From Moraxella catarrhalis (GTDB lineage Bacteria > Pseudomonadota > Gammaproteobacteria > Pseudomonadales > Moraxellaceae): 64,000 nt of DNA. Every line of letters starts with the position of its first letter. Positions within the stretch are counted from its first letter, which is position 1. Made by a program: the position numbers and the translations under genes. Below are positions 47,277-57,380 of the stretch, in pieces. The notes under the pieces were generated by a model that worked only from the letters and a program-made list of their open reading frames with translations, was not told where the DNA came from and searched no databases. Where the stretch lies: contig NZ_LXHE01000002.1 of NCBI RefSeq assembly GCF_001656295.1, positions 494,528 to 558,527 on the forward strand, read 5' to 3'.

Positions 47277-50200
47277 ATGTATTCTACTGATAATTTACCA
47301 GTCCTTGCCAAAGACAGACATTATTTATATAAACTAAAACAAAAAGTGGATTCGACCACAGGCGATCTGAAAGCCAAGTGTAAAATACGCTATGACGCTG
47401 TCTATGAGCGCTCCGCTGAACAGGTCGCCAAGCGCATGGAGAGCATCCCAAAAAATCTGTCAGAAAAACTTAATCATGATTTGCCCGTGACTGCCGAAGC
47501 TGAGACGCTCATCCAAGCAATCCGTGAGCATCAAGTGGTCATCATCGCAGGCGAGACAGGCTCTGGCAAAACCACGCAGCTCCCCAAGCTTGCCATGATG
47601 GCAGGTCGTGGTGTCGCTGGTCAAATCGGTCACACGCAGCCGCGCCGCTTGGCTGCACGCTCAGTAGCGACACGTATCGCCGAAGAGCTTGGCGAAGAGC
47701 TTGGTCAGACGGTGAGTTTTAAGATTCGTTTTACCGAAGAAGGCGGCAAACATTCTATTGTCAAGCTGATGACAGATGGGATTTTACTTGCTGAATTGGG
47801 TTCTGATAAGTTTTTGGCAAATTATGATACCATCATCATTGATGAAGCACATGAGCGTAGCTTAAATATTGATTTTATCATGGGCTATTTAAAGCGTCTT
47901 CTGCCCAAGCGCCCCGATCTAAAAGTTATCATTACCTCCGCCACTTTAGACACCCAAAGGTTTTCTGACTATTTTACAGTACATGGCAAACCTGCACCTG
48001 TGTATATTGTTGAGGGTCGCAGCTATCCTGTTGAGGTACGCTATCGCCCCTTGACTGATACCATCGTATCTAGCCAAGATGATGATGCATTTGATGATAT
48101 TGAGGACAATCTGCCACGCGCTTTGACAGCAGCGGTTAATGAATGCTTCGAAGATGCGCGCGCTAAGGGGCATCCAGATCAGGCAGATATCTTAATTTTT
48201 GCGGCAACAGAAGCCGAAATCCGTGAGCTACAAGAAGTGCTGATGTTATATGCGCCTGCCCATACAGAGATTTTGCCATTATTTGCACGCCAAAGCTATG
48301 GTGAGCAGCAAAAAATCTTTGCGCCATCGGGCAAAGGGCGGCGTATTGTCATCGCCACAAATGTCGCAGAAACTGCGTTGACAGTGCCTAATATTCGCTA
48401 TGTGATTGATTTGGGTTTTGCCAGAATCTCTCGCTATAACTATCGATCACGCATCCAAAGACTGCCCATCGAGGCAATCAGTCAAGCTGCCGCCAATCAA
48501 AGAAAAGGGCGGTGCGGTAGGGTGGCGTCTGGGGTGTGTATTCGGTTGTATTCTGAAGAAGATTTTAACAGTCGTCCAGAATTTACCGAACCTGAAATCC
48601 TACGCACCAATTTAGCATCAGTAATTTTACAGATGGAGCGTCTTCAACTTGGCGATGTGAATGACTTTGACTTTATCACACCGCCCGACTTGCGATTGGT
48701 AAATGATGGTCGTAAGCTTTTGATAGAATTGGGGGCGCTTGATGACAAAAGTTTTACCAAAACACGCGCCAAAAAGGGACGCACACAGCTTAGCAGTCTA
48801 ACTAAAATCGGGCAACAAATGGCAAAAATGCCCATCGATCCACGCTTGGCTCGAATGCTTGTGGCGGGTGATACATTTGATTGTTTGGCGGACATTTTGA
48901 TCATCGTGTCAGCGCTGGCGGTTCAAGATGTGCGTGAACGCCCAATCAATAAACAAGCCCAAGCTGATCAAAAGCACGCATTATTTCGTAAAGATGATTC
49001 AGATTTTTTATTTTATTTAGAATTATTTGCAGCACTGTTTGATCAGCACTCAACCAATGACAATCAAGTGCTTGGCAGTAATGCTCGCCGCAATTTTGCC
49101 AAAAAACATTATCTAAGCTACGCACGCATCCGTGAATGGCAAAAAACTCACAGACAGCTTAGTGAGATGATGGCGGAGATGGGTTTTGAGATTAACAAAC
49201 AAAAAAACCACCAAAATGGTGTAAAAACTGATACCAAAAAGGGCACTCGATTATCGCTTAAGTCTGGCGCATCTCGTCAAAAATCCATCAAACAAGCACT
49301 CGTGGGTGCCAAAGCCTTAAAACATGACATCGATGACAAAACAAGCATTCATTATGCCAATATTCATCGTGCGCTTTTGAGTGCGCTTTTGTCATTTGTG
49401 GCGCATAAAACCGATACGGTGGGCGAATATTTGATGGCTCGTAGCCAAAAAGCCCGCATTTTTCCTGCCAGCACGCTTCACAAAAAGGGTGCTCAGTGGG
49501 TGATGGCGTTTGAGGTGGTGGAAACTTCACAAGTTTATATGCGCACACTGGCTAAGATTGAGCCTGAATGGATCATCAAAGCAGCACCGAATTTATTAAA
49601 ATATCATTATTTTGAACCGCATTGGTCAAAAAAAGCAGGGCGTGTGCGTGCTTATGCTCAAATCAGTTTATTTGGACTGATTGTGATTGCCAAAGAATTG
49701 GTGAATTTTGAACAAATTGATTTGGTGCAAGCCAGAGAAATCTTTATTCGTGATGCTTTGGTTGCCAACCAATATGGGATGCAGATGAAATTTTTGGCAG
49801 ATAATGCCAATAAAATCAAAGACATTGAGCGTATTGAAGATAAGCTTAGACGCCGAGATTTATTGGTCGATGAAGAACGCTTATATCAATTTTATGACGC
49901 CAAAATCCCTGATCATGTCGCCAGCCGCAAAAGTTTTGAAGAATTTTATCATGACGCTGAAAACAAAACGCCCAACTTTTTGCATTTTAGTGATGAAGAT
50001 GTGCTTAATGAATCTGTCGATGATGACCGAGAATTTCCCGAAAGCTGGCATTTGGGTGGCGTGCGCCTACCACTGTCGTATGTGTTTGACCCAGCTGCTG
50101 ATGACGATGGCGTGACTGTGCGTGTGCCGATTAAGGCATTGGTACAGGTTGATCCTGTGGCACTGCTTTGGGGTATCTCAGGGTGGCGTTATGAATTAGT

Positions 50201-51449
50201 ACTACAATTATTAAAAACATTGCCTAAAGAAATTCGCCGACAGATTGTCCCCATTCCAGATACTTGCCAAAAGATTTTTCACCAATTGGATGCAAGCTCA
50301 AAGATGGGTTTATTAGATCAGCTGGTGGCGGCACTAAAGACGCTCGGTGTGCAAACACAAGTTCAAGATTTTGCGCCTGATAAGGTTGAAGATTACCTGC
50401 GTCCATTGATTTGTGTGGTGGATGATAAAAACCGTGTGATCGAAAAAAGCCGCGACCTGGTTAGATTACAGGCGCGCCACCGCAAAACCAGTGTTCAAAG
50501 CATCGCTGTTGAACAGGGGCTGCACCATCATTTCCCCGAATATTTTAATTTTGTCAAAAATAAGCACACATCAGGCATTGTCATGCAAGAGTTTTCCGCG
50601 CTCAAAGCAGACGCTAACTCAAGTGCGGTTTTTATTGCGACATTCACAGAGATTAATGCTGCTTTGGCTGAGCATAAAAAGGGCGTTTTAACACTCATTA
50701 AGGGGCGTTTGGGTGCCAAACAAAAGCAGCTGACAAGCCAAATTGATAAAGCGTTTAAACTGGCTTTTGCGCCGCTTGGTGATTTAGAAAAACTAAAAAA
50801 TATTGTCGTACATGCGACTTTGGAAGCTTGCCTTTATGAACATGGACAAGATTTTGATCGTCAGCCTGTCAGCAAACATGGCGACCATGCTAGAGCGGCA
50901 ATTGCAGGTCTAATAACGGCGCATAATCAATGGCTCATCGCACATTTGCCACTTGATGAGCGTGAGTTTGAATATTGTCAGGACTTGATTCTAAAGAATT
51001 TTTTATTAGTTGGTCAAGAAATCTTAAGAAATTTAAAAGAGATTTATACCGCATGGCAAACAGCCCGTGGCAAGCTTTTGATGCTAGATCAGGAGATTTT
51101 CGGTGAGAATATCGAAGACATTGAAGATCAGCTTGATGACTTGCAGTTGGCTAATTTTGTGTATCAGACCGATTATCAGCATTGGCGTCAGTATCCCCGT
51201 TATTTACAGGCGCTAAATATTCGTCTGGATAGGCTACAGCATAATCTGGAGGCGGATTTGGATGCTGTTTATCTATTAGATGCGCACATGGAGCGGTTGG
51301 CGACGTGTGTCAAAAATCCTAAGTTTGCAGAATATCGTTGGCTTGTTGAAGAGTATCGCATTAATTTATTTGCACAGCCGATGAAAACGGCACAGCCAGT
51401 ATCTGCTAAGCGCCTTGACAAGCTCTGGGCAAATCTGACAACTCAATGA
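47277..51449 (+). CDS. hrpA: ATP-dependent RNA helicase HrpA
   Basis: A 1390-residue DEAH-box helicase. The N-terminal part has motif I GETGSGKTTQLPK (around residue 92), Ia TQPRRLAARSVA, motif II DEAH, motif III SATLD, and motif VI QRKGRCGRV. The long C-terminal part is the HrpA-type DUF3418 region. HrpA works on mRNA processing and rescue of stalled ribosomes in E. coli. Length is near that of E. coli HrpA. It is monocistronic and ends at a 17-bp hairpin just before the dif candidate. Confidence 0.95.
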   Translation: MYSTDNLPVLAKDRHYLYKLKQKVDSTTGDLKAKCKIRYDAVYERSAEQVAKRMESIPKNLSEKLNHDLPVTAEAETLIQAIREHQVVIIAGETGSGKTTQLPKLAMMAGRGVAGQIGHTQPRRLAARSVATRIAEELGEELGQTVSFKIRFTEEGGKHSIVKLMTDGILLAELGSDKFLANYDTIIIDEAHERSLNIDFIMGYLKRLLPKRPDLKVIITSATLDTQRFSDYFTVHGKPAPVYIVEGRSYPVEVRYRPLTDTIVSSQDDDAFDDIEDNLPRALTAAVNECFEDARAKGHPDQADILIFAATEAEIRELQEVLMLYAPAHTEILPLFARQSYGEQQKIFAPSGKGRRIVIATNVAETALTVPNIRYVIDLGFARISRYNYRSRIQRLPIEAISQAAANQRKGRCGRVASGVCIRLYSEEDFNSRPEFTEPEILRTNLASVILQMERLQLGDVNDFDFITPPDLRLVNDGRKLLIELGALDDKSFTKTRAKKGRTQLSSLTKIGQQMAKMPIDPRLARMLVAGDTFDCLADILIIVSALAVQDVRERPINKQAQADQKHALFRKDDSDFLFYLELFAALFDQHSTNDNQVLGSNARRNFAKKHYLSYARIREWQKTHRQLSEMMAEMGFEINKQKNHQNGVKTDTKKGTRLSLKSGASRQKSIKQALVGAKALKHDIDDKTSIHYANIHRALLSALLSFVAHKTDTVGEYLMARSQKARIFPASTLHKKGAQWVMAFEVVETSQVYMRTLAKIEPEWIIKAAPNLLKYHYFEPHWSKKAGRVRAYAQISLFGLIVIAKELVNFEQIDLVQAREIFIRDALVANQYGMQMKFLADNANKIKDIERIEDKLRRRDLLVDEERLYQFYDAKIPDHVASRKSFEEFYHDAENKTPNFLHFSDEDVLNESVDDDREFPESWHLGGVRLPLSYVFDPAADDDGVTVRVPIKALVQVDPVALLWGISGWRYELVLQLLKTLPKEIRRQIVPIPDTCQKIFHQLDASSKMGLLDQLVAALKTLGVQTQVQDFAPDKVEDYLRPLICVVDDKNRVIEKSRDLVRLQARHRKTSVQSIAVEQGLHHHFPEYFNFVKNKHTSGIVMQEFSALKADANSSAVFIATFTEINAALAEHKKGVLTLIKGRLGAKQKQLTSQIDKAFKLAFAPLGDLEKLKNIVVHATLEACLYEHGQDFDRQPVSKHGDHARAAIAGLITAHNQWLIAHLPLDEREFEYCQDLILKNFLLVGQEILRNLKEIYTAWQTARGKLLMLDQEIFGENIEDIEDQLDDLQLANFVYQTDYQHWRQYPRYLQALNIRLDRLQHNLEADLDAVYLLDAHMERLATCVKNPKFAEYRWLVEEYRINLFAQPMKTAQPVSAKRLDKLWANLTTQ

Positions 51450-51466
51450 GCCGCTAATAATCCTAC

Positions 51467-51507
51467 AACCAAGCCAAGAAAGCAAATTACGCTTTCTTGG
51501 CTTGGTT
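51467..51507 (+). terminator. Hairpin after hrpA
   Basis: A perfect 17-bp stem, AACCAAGCCAAGAAAGC and its complement, with a 7-base loop. There is no long T tract after it, but the stem itself is very stable and it follows the hrpA stop by 17 bases. It ends 6 bases before the dif candidate. Confidence 0.7.
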
Positions 51508-51513
51508 GCTTAT

Positions 51514-51541
51514 ACTTCGTATAATATATATTATGTTAAAT
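51514..51541. other. dif: dif site (XerC/XerD recombination site)
   Basis: A 28-bp element with XerC half ACTTCGTATAA, a 6-bp centre TATATA and XerD half TTATGTTAAAT. The XerD half is the same as in E. coli dif, and both halves match the Xer sites known from Acinetobacter. XerCD act here to resolve chromosome dimers, or on a dif-like site of an integrated element. I favour the chromosomal dif because only one good copy is seen. It marks the likely replication terminus and lies directly at the edge of a recombinase-trio region. Confidence 0.85.
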
Positions 51542-51681
51542 AATATGAAATGCACCATAACTTCATATTCTATTTTGTAAGTATATGATATATAAAAAAA
51601 TAATATGAACCATGATTTCTTGATTTATAAAGTTTTTTCGGTATACATATTTTATGTTCCATTTAGTTCATAAAGTTCATA
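51542..51681. repeat. Cluster of TATGAA/TTCATA motifs at the element's left end
   Basis: AATATGAA at 51542-51549 and TTCATATT at 51562-51569 form an inverted repeat with a 12-base spacer; AATATGAA recurs at 51602-51609, and TTCATA recurs in direct tandem at 51667-51672 and 51676-51681. Such clusters near an end are typical of recombinase binding sites; this is an inference. Confidence 0.4.
51635..51662. other. Degenerate dif-like sequence
   Basis: 94 bases after the end of dif a second block has a XerD-like half TTATGTTCCAT (9 of 11 matches to the dif half) with a 6-base centre and a poorer XerC-like half TTTTCGGTATA. It could be a decayed second Xer site at the element boundary, or chance in an AT-rich sequence. 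Confidence 0.35.
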
Positions 51682-51706
51682 ATATCTGAAATACTGGTGG
51701 TTTCCT

Positions 51707-53001
51707 ATGTTTGTTATTCAAAAGATCGAAATATTGAATAAGCGTGCATTTGTACTTATTGACTGCGAGACTACGCTGCCGTTGCTCTATCCAATGTTAT
51801 ATTGTGTAAATAAACTGGTGGCTAGAGCTCCAACGACGCAACAGAATGTTCTATTGCACATTCGTCGATTTTACGAGTATTGGTATAACAAAATTGGGTA
51901 CACTTTTTGCTATTCAATCTCCAAGGCTGATAAGGATTTTTCATTCTTGCCATATGAGCTTGAAATATTTCATATGTATCTGGTTGATCAGTATATAGAC
52001 AACGCCCCCTTGTCAAAGACTTCAGCTGCCTCATTGGCGCAGCAAGTTTTAGATGTATGTTGCTTCTTTGAATTTATTGTTAATCTTTTAAAGGGTGGCA
52101 AATCATCATTTCATGAATTAAGCCACCTGCATGAGCTTAAGCGTCATTTTGGCGCCTTGGTTAGAAAAAGACCGCGCAATTTCATGTTTGGTAGTTTGGA
52201 TAATTTTGCCGAAGCGATTGTGCGCCAAATTATTAGACCTAGTACAACCAAAAATCCAAATGCATTAAATCCTTTTAAAACACAGGCTTTACAGGTTCGC
52301 AACTATCTGATAATTGATTTAATGTTTAAATATGGGCTTAGAATTGGCGAATTATTATCTTTGGAGCTAGGGTCAATTGAGAAGGCTACCACCTCCCCTA
52401 TGCTTAAAATAAACTGCGGGAGAGCGCATGACACTAGAAAACAGCGTCCCTCTGTCAAAAATATACATTCCATTAGAGTTTTAAATCTTACTGATGAAGA
52501 TTATAGAAACTTGCAATTATATATTCTAAGGTTTCGAGATAAGGACAGTGGCTCCAATTTCCTTTTTTATCTGATGCCAAAAAACGAGATACACCACTAA
52601 CGTATCGAGCTGTATATGGAATTTTTTTACAAGTTGACCAAGTGATTAAAAATCAGATGGAATACGATCCAATACTCCGCGATCGACTGGGTTCTATGCC
52701 AAAGTTTACGCCGCATACCACTCGTCATACCTGGGCATATAGGACGCTGAAAAACTTCTATCTTGAAACCGAAAAACAAAATCTTAAAAAAGCTAGGATG
52801 AATGGGGTTAGTTTTAGTATACAAGGAATTATGGATGATGCAAAAGGAAAATTGTGTAATTTGGGAGGTTGGAGCCAAAAGAGTACTACGCCAGATTTAT
52901 ACGCTAGTCGCTTTATTGCTGAAAATGCAAATGACGCCAACCTGAAACGTCTAAAGCATGAAAATCGGGACTTTAACTTATCATTGGAGGATATTGAATA
53001 A
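51707..53001 (+). pseudogene. Tyrosine recombinase 1, interrupted by a -1 frame change at T6
   Basis: The first frame (51707-52600, 297 codons) carries the N-terminal domain and catalytic Arg212 in GLRIGELLSL. It then ends early. The rest continues in the -1 frame to 53001, with the box II motif PHTTRHTWA (HxxR) and a probable Tyr in GGWSQKSTTPDLYAS. The switch falls at six T at 52563-52568; one extra T would give one intact protein of about 431 residues reading FLFLSDAKKRDTPLTY across the joint. Causes could be a sequencing undercall, a real mutation or slippage. Without the second part the catalytic set is incomplete. Its stop is adjacent to the start of recombinase 2. Confidence 0.75.
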
Positions 53002-54522
53002 ATGTTTACCGCACAGCAAGAATGTTTTATTGAAAAAACACTAGTCCCTGAAAAAATCCTTTTGCCATTTGCGAGATATTTTGATGATAAATGGATAGCT
53101 GCAACAAGTGACACCTGGAGGATTTATTATTCTGGCAGCAGAGAATATATTAATTTTCCAAAAGATTATTTGCAGTCAAAGTTGCTGAAATATTTTTGTT
53201 ATAAGTACGCATCAGTTAATATGGCAAGCAGTCTGAGGTCTGTTTGCAGCAGCTGGTCAGAATGTTTGAGCTACTGTGAAAATATCGGTGAATTTAACTT
53301 TTTAGTATTAGAGGATTATCTGTCTCATTGCAAAAATTCAAAAGCATTTGCCTCCATTCTCTTTGGTATTAAAATTTTGTGTTTTGAAAGCATGGAGGGT
53401 TTTTCGCCCAATGATTATGATGGGCTGGAATTTATACCCCGCCCTACTGATGGGCGTGATGGCATTTATAGCAATGCAGAAATGGACGCCATAGATGTAT
53501 TTACAAAAAATTTAATCGCAACTGGATTGATTAAATTTCACGCAAATTTAATGTCAAATAAATTTAATTGTAATTCCAGTCGGTCAATTGCTGAACTGAG
53601 ATCTATGTGCATACTTTCTATTTGCTATATTTCGGGGGCTAGACCAAGCCAAATTGCCAACTTACAAGCAAAAGATGTTCGTGTCGATTTGGCGTCCAGC
53701 AAAATGCCTAAATATAGCTTGTATATCACTTATGCCAAGCAAACCAAAGTTAGATTGGATAAAATACTCATTGCAATACCAATAGAGGTTGCCGAAATTC
53801 TGACATTCTACATCCAACAACAAGCATTAAATGGAGAAGACAAACTATTTCCTAAGCATTCATCCTCTCCAATGCAGGTGTATCACGCTATCAATAAGGC
53901 AATTCTCAAATTAAGCCCCGAGAGCTATCAGATGGCTGTACAAGATGGTCTGGTGGCCCCACCTAGTTTCTGTGCGTCTGATTTTAGACATAATGTTGGG
54001 CAAAGTTTAGCCATGCAAGGAGTTAGCGCTGAGGAAATATCCTACATTTTAGGGCATGCATCTTTAGTGTCGGCAAAGAACTATATTGAAGCAACGCCAC
54101 AACTTGCCATGATTAGACACCATGCGCTTGGTGGCAATGCTGTTTGGCAAAATATGATTGCAATGATGATGACTGGAAGTATTGTGCAATCTAAAACGTG
54201 GTCGGGGGTAAGAGTTGCAAATTTTATTGGTGGCAAGATGCATACTGAAATTGGCGGTTGTACATATGAAACCGACTGCCCTTTTTCTATGGTACGCAAC
54301 TGTTATGGCTGTTTATACTTTCGACCGTTTGACGATGGCAATCATGAGAAACTACTAAAAAGCACCCAAGATGAATGTGATGCTCTGATTAAGCTATCTG
54401 ACAGCGTCGGGTGTGCAAACAATCCACTTGTGCAATCGTATGAAACGACACTGATTGAAATACAGTCAGTTATTAATCGCTGTCATGTATATGCATTGGA
54501 GAAAAATAATGATTCAAAATGA
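53002..54522 (+). CDS. Tyrosine recombinase 2
   Basis: 506 residues and intact. Catalytic Arg214 is in SGARPSQIANL. The box II region reads SDFRHNVGQ, so the usual first His of HxxR is Ser326, Arg329 is kept, His352 is in ILGHASLV and the Tyr nucleophile is probably Tyr361 (AKNYIEA). After the catalytic domain a cysteine-rich stretch near residue 420 (GGCTYETDCPF, then NCYGCLYF) may bind zinc. It begins directly at the stop of recombinase 1 and its end overlaps the start of recombinase 3 by 14 bases, so the three are one translation unit. Substitution of the His could lower activity. Confidence 0.8.
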   Translation: MFTAQQECFIEKTLVPEKILLPFARYFDDKWIAATSDTWRIYYSGSREYINFPKDYLQSKLLKYFCYKYASVNMASSLRSVCSSWSECLSYCENIGEFNFLVLEDYLSHCKNSKAFASILFGIKILCFESMEGFSPNDYDGLEFIPRPTDGRDGIYSNAEMDAIDVFTKNLIATGLIKFHANLMSNKFNCNSSRSIAELRSMCILSICYISGARPSQIANLQAKDVRVDLASSKMPKYSLYITYAKQTKVRLDKILIAIPIEVAEILTFYIQQQALNGEDKLFPKHSSSPMQVYHAINKAILKLSPESYQMAVQDGLVAPPSFCASDFRHNVGQSLAMQGVSAEEISYILGHASLVSAKNYIEATPQLAMIRHHALGGNAVWQNMIAMMMTGSIVQSKTWSGVRVANFIGGKMHTEIGGCTYETDCPFSMVRNCYGCLYFRPFDDGNHEKLLKSTQDECDALIKLSDSVGCANNPLVQSYETTLIEIQSVINRCHVYALEKNNDSK

Positions 54523-56862
54523 TTTGACAATATGCTTTAAAAACTTTGAAAAATTTATTAATGAACAAGAAAGTTTCTACCATCAATATCTTGCACAAGA
54601 TTGTTCCCATGCGTGGAAAGACGATATATGGCATATAGGAAGGAAGGGAACTGGCTGGTTGCAGGGTAATAGCACCCAATCACTCAATTTTAAAAAAATT
54701 GGTAAAACAAAAGGGATATTAAATAGCCCTATGGATATTTCAGATTTATCCTATAGGGATTTTATGAAGGCCGTTCTTGTGGCTAGGTATCGCAATAATG
54801 GTGGGTCCATCTCTGCTGCCCAAGCTGTTAAAGTATTAATTATGCTAAAGCGTTGGTATGCCGCCCTGCTCTCGTTTGGCAAATCACACCCAGTTTACCT
54901 GGAGACAAAAATCCTTGAACATGCCATGGCCTCACTTAGTGCGGCTGAACTTAAAAATGCAAACGGATTACCAGATCATAAAGGCTTATGTGTTGCATTG
55001 CAGCGGTATGTCAATTTTTTAAATTTCACTCAATCCAAGTTGGATTATGTCTCAGATAGCCCTTATCTTAGTATGAGCTCAATGACTGAAAAGGCTCTCA
55101 AGCAGCGACAGGAGGATAATCGTCAAGCTTTTGGTGGTTTTGATATTGAGGGCGGGGATTATTTGATTTCGATTGCAACATTTATTAATGTAATAGAGCT
55201 GATGCATCGTGTGCGTACAGATGGAGAGCGACTGGCTCTAAATTTTCTTTTGCTGCTTATTATTACAGGATTTCGATCTGTTGAAGTTTGTAATTTGCGC
55301 TTTGATTCATTGGTGAAAAGATCTATACCTGATTCTGAACTGAAAGAAAGATTTAGAAAAAAAGGTATATCTACTTATTATTTGGGAATTAAATACCATG
55401 GCGCCAAGGGCGCTGGGGAAAGAATCCATTGGGTGGAGCCGCTTGCTGTTCCGCTGGTTGAAATGATTTATCAAAATGTATTGCATATTACGAAGCCGAT
55501 GCGTGATATTTTGATAGATTTGCGAATTCAAAAGTTCCAAAGCTATATTCCTACGAGCACCAGTTTGTTTTTGGATGAGTATTTGGATCGGGATGATATG
55601 TTGAATTATTTTTTGAAAGCAAGTCAATCGAAACGCGTGGTATGGCAGCAGCCAGAGATAATATTCGCAGGGTGCTAAAAAATAAAGGTGTCCCAGAAAG
55701 AAAAGAGAGAATGACCAAGTATGGCGAAGTGTTTTATCATCGAGACGATATTGAAAGTATGATTAAAGAGGAATTCATTTCTTCTGGGTGTAATAAATTC
55801 AATCCCTGTACGCATCAATGGAACGACAGTGGAAAAGTGTATTCGGTTCGCTATGAGGAGCTTTTATTTTTGCATTTTAAGGGCTCTACATCAATGAATA
55901 GACAGCTAATCTTTAAAACAGTACCTAATCCATTTACCAATAAAGTCATGAATGATTTTTTGGGTGCTAACAGAAATATCTCGGTTTTTCAGAAATATAA
56001 TCTTGTTGAACCAGATGGTAGTGTTAGTAAATTGAAAACCCATATTCCAAGGCATAATATTAATACCTTTTTGGCGATTGCTGGGGTTGAAGATCATTTA
56101 CAAGCTATGCTCATGGGTCGCCTCGACATTGGGCAAAACCATCACTATCAACATCTAACAGAGAACCTGTTAGCAAAAACTGTTCATGTATCTGCGGTTT
56201 CAACTGATGGTGTAGAGTCTGGCGAGATTGACTACATTACACCGCAAGAAATTGTGGAAAAAACAGGCTGCATTGCTTATAATCCAAATCTTGATTTGGA
56301 TACAAACTTGAAGGTTGACTTAGGTACTTTTGATGGTAGCAAAGATTTTGTCTCGTATTTGCGAAGCGGTGCTGATGTTCTTTCTGATACTTTGGTAGGC
56401 TGTCAGGCTGCATTGGATGAACTAGGTGAAGATATGGAGTTGGAAGAAGTGTCTCAGAAGAACTCCCAAACCCTCCCCCTTCCGATTGGATTTTGTGTAA
56501 AGCAAATGATCAACTGGGGGTGTGTTTATCGTTTAAAGTGTCAGTCTGGTGAGTTTTGCCCGCATTTTACATTAACAGGTCGCATGGATGAATATGCAAA
56601 GCTGCCCGCAAAACAGGGTCAACTAGAAGACCAAATAAAAATTTTAGAAGATTTACAAGAAACCACATCTGGTTATGATAAAGCATTGGTACGCATGAAT
56701 CATTCGAAAGAAAATTTAACTAATCTTCAGGTAAATCTGTCTCAATATTTAACGTCATTGAATGTTGTGCAAATTGAACAGATTCTTGATTCGACAACTT
56801 CATTCAAAGCATTAGCACAACTGTTTGCCCTGGAGCAACATAAAATTAACGAGGTATCATAA
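54509..56862 (+). pseudogene. Tyrosine recombinase 3 (large), interrupted by a -1 frame change at T6
   Basis: Start at ATG 54509 with GGAG 8 bases upstream. The first frame to 55678 contains the catalytic Arg in TGFRSVEVCNL. The second, in the -1 frame to 56862, has HIPRHNINT (HxxR) and a probable Tyr in GRLDIGQNHHYQHL. A run of six T at 55609-55614 lies at the switch, and a seventh T would join the frames into about 784 residues (NYFFESKSIETRGM). A cysteine cluster near the C-terminus (GCVYRLKCQSGEFC) may bind zinc, then a coiled-coil-like tail. Same type of lesion as recombinase 1. Confidence 0.75.
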
Positions 56863-57299
56863 TGAGAGGCAAAGCATTCGATATAGAAATTGAAAAAGAA
56901 TTGCAATTAATGCTGATGGAAGGAATTGAACAGTCCCCTATTAGTGCTTCAAGTCTGTATGCGCGATTAAAAATGAAGGGACTGATTAAAAGTAGCGGCT
57001 TAAGTATCCTGAGTACACATCGAAGAAAAGAGCTAATCGAGCGATATAAATACAAGCAGTTTATGGAGTTTGAGCCAACAAGTTCCAGTTCTCTTGAATC
57101 AGATGCTGGGCGCAACTCTAAAGCTGCGCTAGTTAAGAGAAATAAAGAGCTTGGAGCTAGAATTACTGAGCTGGAAGATAGACTTGCTCGTAATTCAGCC
57201 ACAATTATTGAGATTGCTAAATACATTCAGATAAACACCAACTATTCGGTGGCGTCTTTACTTGAGGGGTATCTAGTTAGGGAGATGAGACAACAATGA
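56862..57299 (+). CDS. Small coiled-coil accessory protein of the recombinase operon
   Basis: 145 residues. The start overlaps the stop of recombinase 3 in a TAATG, so it is translationally coupled. The N-terminal half looks like a winged-helix-sized unit (SASSLYARLKMKGLIKSSGL), and the part from about residue 90 is a coiled coil (KRNKELGARITELEDRLARNS). Small accessory proteins of this kind accompany recombinase sets such as Tn554 TnpC; a comparable role is inferred from position and shape. No enzymatic motif is seen. Confidence 0.65.
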   Translation: MRGKAFDIEIEKELQLMLMEGIEQSPISASSLYARLKMKGLIKSSGLSILSTHRRKELIERYKYKQFMEFEPTSSSSLESDAGRNSKAALVKRNKELGARITELEDRLARNSATIIEIAKYIQINTNYSVASLLEGYLVREMRQQ

Positions 57300-57380
57300 G
57301 TGTTGCTTCGAATTTGGGCTTTACCAAGCCACTGTTATTGTAAATATTGCTCGATATAGAGGTGATGGGCTTTGAATGGC

